The notes beneath the pieces were generated by a model that did no database searches, had not been told where the DNA came from, and saw only the letters and a list, made by a program, of their open reading frames with translations. From Lactobacillus sp. (lineage in GTDB: Bacteria > Pseudomonadota > Alphaproteobacteria > RF32 > CAG-239): a DNA stretch of 6,803 nt. Location: assembly GCA_031263385.1 (NCBI GenBank), contig JAISFX010000101.1, forward strand, positions 1-6,803, written 5' to 3'. How positions within the stretch are numbered: position 1 is the first letter of the stretch; each line of letters starts with the position of its first letter. The position numbers were made by a program, and so were the translations under genes. This document shows, piece by piece, positions 1-6,749 of the stretch.

Positions 1-1684
1 CTCCCAATGTATCTAGCTGGACGTTTTCATCCTCAAGGCCGTAACGAGATAGGACATCAATATTTTCAACAGGTACAAAAAGCTTGGCAGCATTAGCGTA
101 GAGTATCTTTAAGCAGTCATGTGGGGCACCGCCTGCGGTAATGTTCTCAAGGCCTAGGAATTTGCCAATACCGTGTTCAATATGGACAACCAGCTCTCCG
201 ACGGCAAGGCTGGAGACATCGGCTATGAAATCTTTAGAGCTGGCCTTCTTTGGTTTTTTACGGTTTCTTTTCTCGCCCAGAATGTCTTGCTCAGAGATAA
301 AGCAAAGGTCTTTGCTCTTAAAGCCGTGGTTAAGGTTTAAAATTGTTAAGACGGTCTTTGTCTTTGATTTGGCTAGGGTTTCTTTCCATGTGTCTGCAAA
401 GGTAAGGTCTTTGATACCGTGCTCGCTCATCAATGAAAACAGTCTTTCGCGAGAGCCTTCGGAATAACAAGTGATTATGCGGCCGAGGCTGCCACGCTCA
501 GTGGGTTCGCCTGTCTTTAGATATTCATCAAGTTCTTTGTAGAGCTGGAGTTGGTTTTTGTTGTGAGAGAAATCGCGAGCGGGGATGACCTCTAGGTTTA
601 TGGTAGAATCGTCATCAGGTAAACTTAAGCTTGTTAGCCTAATCGCCTGTTTTTGCTCTATAATTACGCTAAATTCTTTATCACTCAGATACATTGTATC
701 CGGCTTTACGGGGCGGAAAGCATCAACCTCTTGCAGGTTGTTTTTATTCTTTAGAGCATCTTGCCTTGCCACATAATAGTCAAAAATACTTTCGATTTTG
801 CCTTTTATGGCCTCAAAGACATTTCGCCCAACAACAATCTCTGCCATGGGAAGATAGTTAAAAATGTTGGGCAGAGGCTCGTCATAAAACAGCGGAAGAA
901 AAGATTCCATACCCATATATTGTTGCCCGCTTGAGACTGCCTCGTATATCTCGTCTTTATTAGATACTGCCCCAAAAGCCTCGCGGTAATTGGCTCTGAA
1001 GGTTTTTATGGAGTTTTCATCCAAGATCATCTCGCCCATTACTTTGAACTGATAACTCTTTAATTCTCCGCTGGTTCTTTGGCTGATAGCGTCAAAGGTT
1101 CTAATCTTTTCTACCTCATCGCCAAACAAATCTATTCGCAAAGGGTCTTCACTACCAACAGGGAAAATGTCTATGATATCTCCTCGGGTGGCGTATTCTC
1201 CGGGCTCCATAACTTGCTCTACACGGCGATAACCGTTTATAGTTGCATAATGCAGAAACGCGTTAAAATTCAACTCTTTACCAACAGAAACTTCACGTAT
1301 CGAGTTAAGAAAAGTTTTTGCCGGCGGAAGCTTTTGTAACACGCTTGAGACGGTGGCCAAAATTATTCTGGGCTGCTTGGCATGAGGCTCTAAAGACAAC
1401 TCAGAAAGTGTCTCTACCCTTTGAGCAACAATGGCTGAGTTTGGAGAAACACGGTCATAGGGGACAGTGTCCCAAGCAGGTAAGGTTAAGACCTTGGTGT
1501 TGGGAGATATAAAGCCCAAGATATCTGCCGTTTGAGCCATAGAGACACCATCACTCATGATATATAAAATATCAGACTTAGTGCTTTTTAACAGCTCAAC
1601 AAGGAAAAAGGCATCATAGCCGTCAACCACAGAGGCTACAGTTTTGTCTTTTAGTTTATTTATATCAGGCAGTTTCTTAATCAC
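1..1684 (-). CDS. mfd: Mfd, transcription-repair coupling factor (N-terminal 561 codons, runs off left edge)
   Basis: Mfd is an ATP-dependent translocase that removes RNA polymerase stalled at DNA lesions and recruits UvrA for nucleotide excision repair. The reverse strand is open from a GTG at 1684 to the window edge with no stop. Residues about 20-340 form the UvrB-like region: VVDGYDAFFL near residue 20, WDTVPYDRVSP from W71, and YATRGDIIDIFP around R167. A linker ending in ILGEKRNRKKPKK leads into the RNA-polymerase-interacting domain from about residue 490 (VGELVVHIEHGIGKFLG, then LFVPVENIDVLSRYG). The helicase motor and UvrA-regulatory C-terminus lie outside the window. GTG is chosen because an in-frame TAA lies 21 bases upstream, AGAGAG sits about 8 bases before it, and the first internal Met would delete conserved sequence. 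It is transcribed divergently from recG. The family assignment is secure; what remains beyond the edge is unseen. Confidence 0.96.
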   Translation of the reverse strand, partial: MIKKLPDINKLKDKTVASVVDGYDAFFLVELLKSTKSDILYIMSDGVSMAQTADILGFISPNTKVLTLPAWDTVPYDRVSPNSAIVAQRVETLSELSLEPHAKQPRIILATVSSVLQKLPPAKTFLNSIREVSVGKELNFNAFLHYATINGYRRVEQVMEPGEYATRGDIIDIFPVGSEDPLRIDLFGDEVEKIRTFDAISQRTSGELKSYQFKVMGEMILDENSIKTFRANYREAFGAVSNKDEIYEAVSSGQQYMGMESFLPLFYDEPLPNIFNYLPMAEIVVGRNVFEAIKGKIESIFDYYVARQDALKNKNNLQEVDAFRPVKPDTMYLSDKEFSVIIEQKQAIRLTSLSLPDDDSTINLEVIPARDFSHNKNQLQLYKELDEYLKTGEPTERGSLGRIITCYSEGSRERLFSLMSEHGIKDLTFADTWKETLAKSKTKTVLTILNLNHGFKSKDLCFISEQDILGEKRNRKKPKKASSKDFIADVSSLAVGELVVHIEHGIGKFLGLENITAGGAPHDCLKILYANAAKLFVPVENIDVLSRYGLEDENVQLDTLG

Positions 1685-1769
1685 TCTTATATCTCTCTTT
1701 ACTTATCAGAACAAAATATATACAATATCTGATAATATCAATAGTTTTGTTTGGCAGGACAGATAAAAT
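1685..1769. promoter_or_regulatory. mfd-recG divergent intergenic region with 8-bp inverted repeat
   Basis: Both genes must be expressed from this 85-bp AT-rich spacer. It contains a perfect inverted repeat, TTATCAGA at 1703-1710 and TCTGATAA at 1728-1735, separated by 17 AT-rich bases. Each arm carries TGATAA on the strand facing one of the genes, so the arms could be overlapping -10-like elements of divergent promoters or an operator. I find no convincing -35 box for either direction and no alphaproteobacterial LexA-type box. The recG ribosome binding site, AGGA at 1756-1759, lies at the right end. The repeat is seen directly; its regulatory role is inferred. Confidence 0.5.
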
Positions 1770-3848
1770 ATGCGGCCGGAGATTTTGTATCCTCTATTTA
1801 CACCTATTGCCTCTATTAACGGGGTGGGAGCTAAGGGCGAAAAGCTTTTGGCTAAGCTTGGTATTGAAAAAACCGTCGATTTGATATGGCATTTTCCGCA
1901 CAACATTATTGACCGTACATATTCCCCTGCCCTGATGAATGCTCAAATTGGCAAAGTTGCCACCGTTAAGGTTAAAATTTTGGAGCATCTGCCTCCGCGC
2001 GTTAAAGGAAAACCATATAAGGTTGTTGCATCAGACGGTACAGAGCAAATTACGCTTAACTTTTTTAAGGTTTATGAAAAAACAATTCAAAGCTCTTTGC
2101 CTGTGGGACAAGAAAGAGTTATCAGCGGAAAGATTGAGGAGTTTAACGGCTCGTTACAAATGAACCACCCCGATTATATGGTGAAGCCAAGCGAGATAAA
2201 CACTGTTTTAGGCATTGAGCCGGTATATCCGCTGACAGCCGGTATCGGCAATAAGACAATGGGTAAATTTGTGAAGCAAGCCGTAAGCAGAATCCCTCAT
2301 CTGCCTGAGTGGGTTGAAGAAAACTATAAAAAGAGCATGGCGTTCCCCTCTTTTAATGAGGCCATGAGCACTGTTCACAACCCCAAAAGTATTCACGATT
2401 TATCTCCGTCATCTGTTTATCGGACACGTTTGGCTTATGATGAACTGTTGGCAAACCAATTGTCATTAGCAATTGTAAGACAGCGTGTTAAAAAACAATT
2501 GGGAAGAGAGCTTAAAGGAAACGGGCTGCTGCGCAAGAAGCTTATGGAGAATTTGCCTTATGAGCTTACCGGAGCGCAGAAGAGAGTGCTTCAAGAGATT
2601 TTTAAAGAACAGGGTTCAAAGTACAGAATGCTCAGGCTTTTGCAAGGAGATGTGGGAAGCGGCAAAACTATTGTGGCTCTCGTGGCGATGCTTAATGCAA
2701 TTGAAAGCGGCGCTCAGGCCGCGATTATGGCTCCTACCGAGATATTAGCCAAGCAGCATTTGGAAACCATTGCCCCATTGGCAGAAGAAATCGGGCTTAA
2801 GGCAGAGCTTTTAACAGGACGAGTTAAAGGCAAGAAGCGCAAGCAAATTCTTGACGACTTGGCTAACGGAAAGACTAATATCATCATTGGGACTCATGCG
2901 CTGTTTGTTGAAGATGTAGAATTTAAGGATCTTGGCTTTGTGGTGATTGATGAACAACACCGTTTTGGTGTGCATCAGCGTTTGGCTTTATCTAACAAAG
3001 GCAACAAAGCCGATATTTTGGTGATGACCGCGACCCCTATTCCGCGAACACTGTTATTGACCGCATATGGAGATATGGAATATTCTAAAATTGACGAGCT
3101 TCCGCCCGGGAGAAAGCCTGTTGATACTCGCGTTATGCCGATTAACAAAGACAAAGACATTATTGAAGGCTTAAAGCGCAAGCTGGCGCAGGGCGAGCGA
3201 GCCTATTGGGTTTGTCCTTTGGTGGAAGAAAGCGAAAAGATTGACCTGCAGGCCGCCGTTGCCCGCTTCGAAATGCTGCAAAAGGTGTTTGGAGAAGATG
3301 TGGGCTTGGTTCATGGTAAGATGAAGGAAAAAGAAAAAGACGAGGTTATGGGGCGCTTCAAACGTGGAGAGATTAAGCTTTTGGTTGCGACTACGGTTAT
3401 TGAAGTGGGCGTTAATGTACCAGAGGCAACCATCATGATTATTGAGCATGCTGAGCGATTTGGTCTGGCACAGCTTCATCAGCTTCGCGGAAGAATTAAA
3501 CGAGGAATTAAAGATTCTAGCTGTATCTTGTTGTATTCGTACCCAGTTTCAGAAACATCTAAGGCGCGCCTGAATATTATGAAGCAGACGGAGGATGGCT
3601 TTAGAATCGCAGAAGAAGATCTAGAGCTGCGCGGTGGAGGAGAGCTGCTTGGCACACGTCAATCCGGCTTTGCAGACTTCAAAATTGCAGATATGTCTAT
3701 TCATAAGGGATTGCTGTTGACCGCGTCTCAGGATGCTAAGCTTATTTTAGAAATGGATGAGAACCTCTCCACCCCACGCGGACAAGCGTTGCGGATATTG
3801 CTATATCTATTCCAGCGTGATGATGCTGTAAAAACCTACCTCGCGTGA
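1770..3848 (+). CDS. recG: RecG, ATP-dependent DNA helicase (branch migration and fork regression)
   Basis: RecG is a superfamily 2 helicase that remodels stalled replication forks and Holliday junctions. At 692 aa it has the family's usual length. The N-terminal part (about residues 1-265) holds the wedge/OB-fold region that binds branched DNA. The motor shows Walker A GDVGSGKT at 293-300, motif II DEQH at 394-397, motif III TAT at 420-422 (MTATPIPRT), the VATTVIEVGVNVPEA block, and motif VI from Q571. The TRG translocation motif lies around 610-634 (DLELRGGGELLGTRQSG). The C-terminus has the LLYLFQRDDAVK block seen in alphaproteobacterial RecG. The ATG at 1770 has AGGA 10 bases upstream. 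Motif VI is odd: it reads QLRGRIKRG, with K577 where the canonical motif has Gly (QLRGRVGRG); the codons CGC-GGA-AGA-ATT-AAA-CGA are clear. Everything else looks intact and functional. Confidence 0.98.
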   Translation: MRPEILYPLFTPIASINGVGAKGEKLLAKLGIEKTVDLIWHFPHNIIDRTYSPALMNAQIGKVATVKVKILEHLPPRVKGKPYKVVASDGTEQITLNFFKVYEKTIQSSLPVGQERVISGKIEEFNGSLQMNHPDYMVKPSEINTVLGIEPVYPLTAGIGNKTMGKFVKQAVSRIPHLPEWVEENYKKSMAFPSFNEAMSTVHNPKSIHDLSPSSVYRTRLAYDELLANQLSLAIVRQRVKKQLGRELKGNGLLRKKLMENLPYELTGAQKRVLQEIFKEQGSKYRMLRLLQGDVGSGKTIVALVAMLNAIESGAQAAIMAPTEILAKQHLETIAPLAEEIGLKAELLTGRVKGKKRKQILDDLANGKTNIIIGTHALFVEDVEFKDLGFVVIDEQHRFGVHQRLALSNKGNKADILVMTATPIPRTLLLTAYGDMEYSKIDELPPGRKPVDTRVMPINKDKDIIEGLKRKLAQGERAYWVCPLVEESEKIDLQAAVARFEMLQKVFGEDVGLVHGKMKEKEKDEVMGRFKRGEIKLLVATTVIEVGVNVPEATIMIIEHAERFGLAQLHQLRGRIKRGIKDSSCILLYSYPVSETSKARLNIMKQTEDGFRIAEEDLELRGGGELLGTRQSGFADFKIADMSIHKGLLLTASQDAKLILEMDENLSTPRGQALRILLYLFQRDDAVKTYLA

Positions 3849-3859
3849 CGTTCAGTTGG

Positions 3860-3889
3860 GCGGCTTGAATGGGATAAGACCGCTTTCTT
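3860..3889 (+). terminator. weak intrinsic terminator after recG
   Basis: A short hairpin starts 12 bases after the recG stop. GCGGCTT (3860-3866) pairs with AAGACCGC (3876-3883), with one bulged A and a 9-base loop, followed by an imperfect T tract (TTTCTT). It is weaker than the two terminators further downstream, so some read-through into the next unit is possible. Confidence 0.45.
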
Positions 3890-3964
3890 AGTTGTGATTT
3901 AATCCTTCATCAAATATATGAGCCGTCACGGGCATTAATAATTTGCTCCCACCCAATATATCTT

Positions 3965-4004
3965 TTGACAAAATGTTGACAAATGCCGTGAATCGTGCTA
4001 TTTT
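3965..4004 (+). promoter_or_regulatory. sigma70-type promoter P1 for the 4061-4934 unit, with doubled TTGACA
   Basis: A consensus -35 TTGACA (3976-3981) is followed by a 17-bp spacer and -10 TATTTT (3999-4004). Transcription should start near 4011, giving a leader of about 50 bases. A second TTGACA lies 11 bp upstream (3965-3970), so TTGACAAAATG and TTGACAAATG form a tandem repeat that could be an operator. A TATAAT at 4020-4025 lacks a matching -35 and is probably incidental. The leader contains AATATTAA twice (4031-4038 and 4040-4047). Similar promoters precede the next two units. Confidence 0.75.
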
Positions 4005-4060
4005 AGTGACGAATTTAAGTATAATTATGGAATATTAACAATATTAAAACACTATAAGAT

Positions 4061-4438
4061 ATGGAAAAAAGTAAAGATTTAGACCCTATGGGTTGTATGT
4101 TTATGTGGTTTATTTTTGCATTTGTTTTTGGCTTTGGTAATCTCATTGCTATATCTGTATCTCAACAGAAGGAAGACGATAGAATTAATGAGGCTCTGAA
4201 CAAACAACCAATAATGAAGGTTGAAGATATTAGGCTAAGGCATTACGATGCTTTTGTAGTAAATCACTCAATCCAAAAAACCGAATATCATTTTAAGGTT
4301 GGCGGAAAATGGGTTCGCTCAGGTAGAGATACCTATTCTGTCGATTTACAAAAAATGGCTGAGATTGATACCACAAACTATGTGAGGTATCTAGCAGATG
4401 CTGAAGGATATCTCATAAGATTTGTAAAAGTAAAATAA
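4061..4438 (+). CDS. small single-pass membrane protein, unrecognised
   Basis: This 125-aa product matches no family I recognise. Residues 11-33 form one strongly hydrophobic segment (GCMFMWFIFAFVFGFGNLIA onward) with a small-residue GFG pattern, which fits a transmembrane helix or uncleaved signal anchor. No lipobox is seen. The remaining 90 or so residues are soluble and charged, with an acidic stretch just after the helix (QQKEDDR). The next part, from about residue 51, looks beta-rich (EYHFKVGGKWVRSGRDTYSV). Orientation in the membrane cannot be decided from the flanking charges. It is the first gene after promoter P1 and precedes the 4470 gene by 31 bases, so the two are probably co-transcribed. 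The ATG at 4061 has no Shine-Dalgarno sequence, only an AT-rich leader. A short bacterial membrane-anchored accessory protein is all that can be said. Confidence 0.8.
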   Translation: MEKSKDLDPMGCMFMWFIFAFVFGFGNLIAISVSQQKEDDRINEALNKQPIMKVEDIRLRHYDAFVVNHSIQKTEYHFKVGGKWVRSGRDTYSVDLQKMAEIDTTNYVRYLADAEGYLIRFVKVK

Positions 4439-4469
4439 CCAGAGGGTAACCTCATAAAAACATTATAAA
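4439..4469 (+). other. spacer with small GTAA-loop hairpin between the two genes of the P1 unit
   Basis: Directly after the stop of the first gene, GAGG (4442-4445) pairs with CCTC (4450-4453) around a GTAA loop, a GNRA-type tetraloop in RNA. The AGAGGG here resembles a Shine-Dalgarno sequence but is more than 20 bases from the next ATG. The stem is only 4 bp and could be chance. Confidence 0.25.
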
Positions 4470-4934
4470 ATGAAAAATAAATTCAGAAAAGACTTAGTCC
4501 TCAGTGTTAAAAAAGATGAAAAAAAAGGCTCCCAAAGATACTATGGAGCAGAACTTTGTTTTAACGTCGACGGAAAGCTCAGTGGGGCAATCTATCATTT
4601 TTGGACGGAGTATGATGACCCGTCCGAAAACACCGGCAATACAATTTATGTAAATGTGATTACCCCGGTTGAATTACTTGGTAAATGTGATGAAAATAAT
4701 AGGAAAAAACTACTCCGTTATGCGGAAGAAGTTGGGATTGTTATTGAAGCACGAGACCTAAACGGGAAAAAAGTTATTGCTAGGCGATTAAGTGTCGACG
4801 CCACAATTGGGTGGCAGATTTACTACAGTCCTTGGTGGATGTTCGGTTACAGCAAAAAAATTGAAAGATTGACTGATGCTGAATTTGAAGCCAAGTACCA
4901 ACTGCTTCCGCCTGATGGCGATATTTGGGAATAA
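4470..4934 (+). CDS. 154-aa soluble protein, unrecognised, second gene of the P1 unit
   Basis: I do not recognise this protein. It has no signal peptide or transmembrane segment and is probably cytoplasmic. The first 20 residues are lysine-rich. The middle reads as alternating strands with aromatic residues (YYGAELCFNVDGKLSGAIYHFW, split here across residues 24-45). There is one probable helix around residues 74-90, then a tryptophan- and tyrosine-rich stretch (GWQIYYSPWWMFGY, 114-127) and an acidic tail ending DGDIWE. It follows the membrane-protein gene by 31 bases and is closed by a strong terminator, so the pair forms one operon. Codons 17-19 contain a run of eight A residues, a possible slippage site. 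The start has an AT-rich upstream and no clear Shine-Dalgarno sequence. Coding status is supported by length, operon position and the terminator just after the stop; function is unknown. Confidence 0.8.
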   Translation: MKNKFRKDLVLSVKKDEKKGSQRYYGAELCFNVDGKLSGAIYHFWTEYDDPSENTGNTIYVNVITPVELLGKCDENNRKKLLRYAEEVGIVIEARDLNGKKVIARRLSVDATIGWQIYYSPWWMFGYSKKIERLTDAEFEAKYQLLPPDGDIWE

Positions 4935-4956
4935 ACAAACCCATAACAGATAGATT

Positions 4957-4993
4957 AGTGTCCTGTGCTATTAAGCGCGGGACACTTTTTTTT
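4957..4993 (+). terminator. strong intrinsic terminator of the 4061-4934 unit
   Basis: A 13-bp stem pairs AGTGTCCTGTGCT (4957-4969) with AGCGCGGGACACT (4974-4986), with two T-G wobbles and a four-base ATTA loop. It runs directly into eight T residues (4986-4993). It begins 22 bases after the stop of the 4470 gene. Confidence 0.92.
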
Positions 4994-5019
4994 GGCAGGC
5001 AGTTTATTTGACTAAAATA

Positions 5020-5047
5020 TTGACATGAAAGCTGACTATGGTATTTT
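5020..5047 (+). promoter_or_regulatory. sigma70-type promoter P2 for the 5098 gene
   Basis: The -35 TTGACA (5020-5025), preceded by AAAATA, is followed by a 16-bp spacer and -10 TATTTT (5042-5047), the same -10 as P1. Transcription should start near 5054, giving a leader of about 44 bases containing GATTATTGT and TAATATTAAT (5084-5093). The promoter lies between the terminator of the previous unit and the 5098 gene, so this gene is an independent unit. Confidence 0.7.
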
Positions 5048-5097
5048 CTTGGCTTATGAAAATGATTATTGTTTAATAAAAACTAATATTAATAGAG

Positions 5098-5754
5098 ATG
5101 AGAGATTATTATTACTCCAAAAACGACGGCACAATCTATGCGATAGACCGTCGGACTATGGTGCTTTCAGAGCACGTGCCAGGGGAGGATATCCTTACCC
5201 ACGGCAATATCGTGAGAATCGGCAATGAGTTCTTTTACAAAATGAAAAGAATTATGAGCTTTTTCTATAAGCACGATAAATATAAGCTAATCAAGTTTTT
5301 TGAAGGAGAAGGTCCTTTTATCGGACTTGAGAGCCCGCACAATGACCTAAATGGGGCTTTTGTCGTGGGGAAAAAACTTTTCACGCTTGTATTAGACTTT
5401 CCGGCTGTTGTACCTGAGAAGCATGTTTGCTTTTCTGATGACCGCAGGATTATGGTTTATGAGGAAGAATATTATGCTTTAGAAAACGGGGTTTATAAAT
5501 ATATCATACCCGATCATAAAGTTAATAATTCTATACTCCCAAGGGAATATGAGGTAGCACCATGCAAAAATGAGCTATACTTGTTCTACCTTGACCAAGA
5601 AAACAAGCCCAGTTTTTGCGGCAAGTACCTCCAAGAAAAGGATGAAGTTGTTGAGTTCAAAAATGAGAATGAAACAATAGCTTTTAGGCACTGGGAGGGT
5701 AATCTTATTCTTTTTGGGCAGCTTGATAATAAAAGCAAGAAACCCTGGGAATAA
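5098..5754 (+). CDS. 218-aa orphan protein, member A of a tandem paralogous family
   Basis: No known family is recognised. The protein has no signal peptide or membrane segment and is rich in aromatic residues and short predicted strands. It aligns with the product of the 5921 gene over about 200 residues. Shared blocks are IVRIGNEFFYK (38-48), KYKL near 61-64, FVVGK (88-92), the PA followed by VCFSDD (110-115), and ELYLF (159-163). Its N-terminus (SKNDGTIYAID) also matches the start of the gene at 6750 (GNDGTVYAV), which fixes the ATG at 5098; an in-frame TAA lies 21 bases upstream. Compared with its 270-aa paralogue it lacks roughly the last 50 residues. It has its own promoter and terminator. 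A beta-rich repeat or propeller-like fold is possible but is only a guess from the strand-turn pattern. Confidence 0.85.
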   Translation: MRDYYYSKNDGTIYAIDRRTMVLSEHVPGEDILTHGNIVRIGNEFFYKMKRIMSFFYKHDKYKLIKFFEGEGPFIGLESPHNDLNGAFVVGKKLFTLVLDFPAVVPEKHVCFSDDRRIMVYEEEYYALENGVYKYIIPDHKVNNSILPREYEVAPCKNELYLFYLDQENKPSFCGKYLQEKDEVVEFKNENETIAFRHWEGNLILFGQLDNKSKKPWE

Positions 5755-5764
5755 AAAAGTTATG

Positions 5765-5811
5765 GTAAGGCTTTTGTGAGATATAAAATCACAAAGGCCT
5801 TACTGCTTTTT
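5765..5811 (+). terminator. intrinsic terminator of the 5098 gene
   Basis: A 15-bp stem pairs GTAAGGCTTTTGTGA (5765-5779) with TCACAAAGGCCTTAC (5789-5803), with one T-G wobble and a 9-base AT-rich loop. TGC and a run of five T follow (5807-5811). The A-rich sequence upstream (AATAAAAAAG) could let it also work weakly on the other strand, but no gene there needs it. Confidence 0.88.
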
Positions 5812-5839
5812 AAAATGTATATTTTTCTTTGCCAAAATA

Positions 5840-5867
5840 TTGACAAAGTTTATCAATCTGCTAGAAT
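5840..5867 (+). promoter_or_regulatory. sigma70-type promoter P3 for the 5921-6750 unit
   Basis: The -35 TTGACA (5840-5845), again preceded by AAAATA, is followed by a 16-bp spacer and -10 TAGAAT (5862-5867). Transcription should start near 5874. The leader of about 47 bases contains AATTATTGT and TAATATTAAT (5900-5909), as in P2. It ends in a perfect 12-bp palindrome, ATATACGTATAT (5911-5922), that overlaps the start codon of the next gene. There is no Shine-Dalgarno sequence. Confidence 0.7.
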
Positions 5868-5920
5868 TCCGCCTTCGAGAACCAATTATTGTAGATGTTT
5901 AATATTAATTATATACGTAT

Positions 5921-6733
5921 ATGAACAGAATAAAAATTTTTCATAACTTAGAAACCGGTAAAAACTTGTTGCTAGACACACGAACCGGAGACTTCCGAGA
6001 GGTTGAAGAGGATGGTGATTATCAATTTTATTCGAACGGAGTCAATGTCTATCCGAATGAAATTGTGCAGATAGGAAAAAGCTTTCTATACAAAGAAAAA
6101 AAGCTTTTTTCTTCTTTGTATCCAAAAAACAAATATCGTCTAAAGCTTTTTCATGAGCCTAAGACGAAAGAAACATATTATCCGATTATGGGACCAGACG
6201 GTGTAGATAACAACAAATTTGTTATTGGCAAGATGGTGTTTAAGTTTTTGCTTGGAGAACCAGCAGCCGAACACCCAAGATATGTGGAGTTTTCTAATGA
6301 TGATATGATTATGCTGCATAGAGATATGGCATATTCATTCAACAAGAGAAATCAAAACTACTACCAGACCTCGAAATCAAATAGAATCTTTAACAGAGGC
6401 TTGCCGGGTGAGATGGTAAATATATCCCATATAATCGATAATGTATCATATTTGTTTGAAATCTCTCGTGGAGAATTTCCGCATTTTATCGGACATAAGC
6501 CATACCTAGGCAGCTTTAATGATATCGATTTGCTTATTTTCAAAAAGAAAGTGGCAGAGGGTAAATATAAAGATGCTGTTATGCAAGAATACGATGGTGT
6601 GTGGAGATATATCTCCGTTGCAGATACAGTTGTCTATAGAGATAAGGAAATGACCTTTATAGATAAAGATTCTGATAGAAGAGAAGTGTTCGTATTGCTC
6701 CCTGAGGGGATATATGCGAAAAAAAATAAATAA
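5921..6733 (+). CDS. 270-aa orphan protein, member B of the tandem paralogous family
   Basis: The protein is unrecognised but clearly paralogous to the product of the 5098 gene. The shared blocks are the N-terminal strand pair (LETGKNLLLDTRTG against NDGTIYAIDRRT), IVQIGKSFLYK (48-58), KYRL (71-74), FVIGK (100-104), PAA then VEFSND (122-127), GLPGE (160-164) and SYLF (176-179). Residues from about 215 to 270 (EYDGVWRY, VVYRDKEMTFIDKD, PEGIYAKK) are an extension missing from the paralogue. No signal peptide or transmembrane segment is seen. At codons 59-61 the mRNA carries A-AAA-AAG followed by a palindromic T tract (6097-6110), a sequence that can promote -1 slippage. The next gene begins 16 bases after the stop with no promoter or terminator between, so the two are an operon. 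The start follows P3 closely and aligns with the paralogues' N-termini. Confidence 0.86.
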   Translation: MNRIKIFHNLETGKNLLLDTRTGDFREVEEDGDYQFYSNGVNVYPNEIVQIGKSFLYKEKKLFSSLYPKNKYRLKLFHEPKTKETYYPIMGPDGVDNNKFVIGKMVFKFLLGEPAAEHPRYVEFSNDDMIMLHRDMAYSFNKRNQNYYQTSKSNRIFNRGLPGEMVNISHIIDNVSYLFEISRGEFPHFIGHKPYLGSFNDIDLLIFKKKVAEGKYKDAVMQEYDGVWRYISVADTVVYRDKEMTFIDKDSDRREVFVLLPEGIYAKKNK

Positions 6734-6749
6734 TTAAAACATAGTGCAT

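Noticed and set aside
141..1512. Four plus-strand reading frames of 63-108 codons opposite mfd (141-467, 585-776, 1079-1339, 1318-1512)
   Set aside because: They are antisense to the continuous mfd frame, which carries clear family motifs throughout; none shows a ribosome binding site or recognisable sequence.
1685..1769. LexA/SOS box between mfd and recG
   Set aside because: A GAAC occurs at the left arm of the inverted repeat, but no second half-site lies 7 bases away on either strand.
4020..4025. TATAAT as an alternative -10 for the 4061 gene
   Set aside because: No -35-like hexamer lies 16-18 bp upstream, whereas the TTGACA/TATTTT pair just before it has ideal spacing.
5025..5228. 67-codon plus-strand reading frame starting with MKADYGIF
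   Set aside because: Its start lies inside promoter P2 (the ATG shares the last A of the TTGACA -35 box), and most of it overlaps the 5098 gene in another frame. The latter has paralogue support.
5098..6733. DKNYY-type repeat family as the identity of the orphan paralogues
   Set aside because: Phrases such as VVYRDKEMTF and IYAKKNK look faintly similar, but there is no regular repeat of the defining motif and no lipoprotein signal, so I did not assign it.
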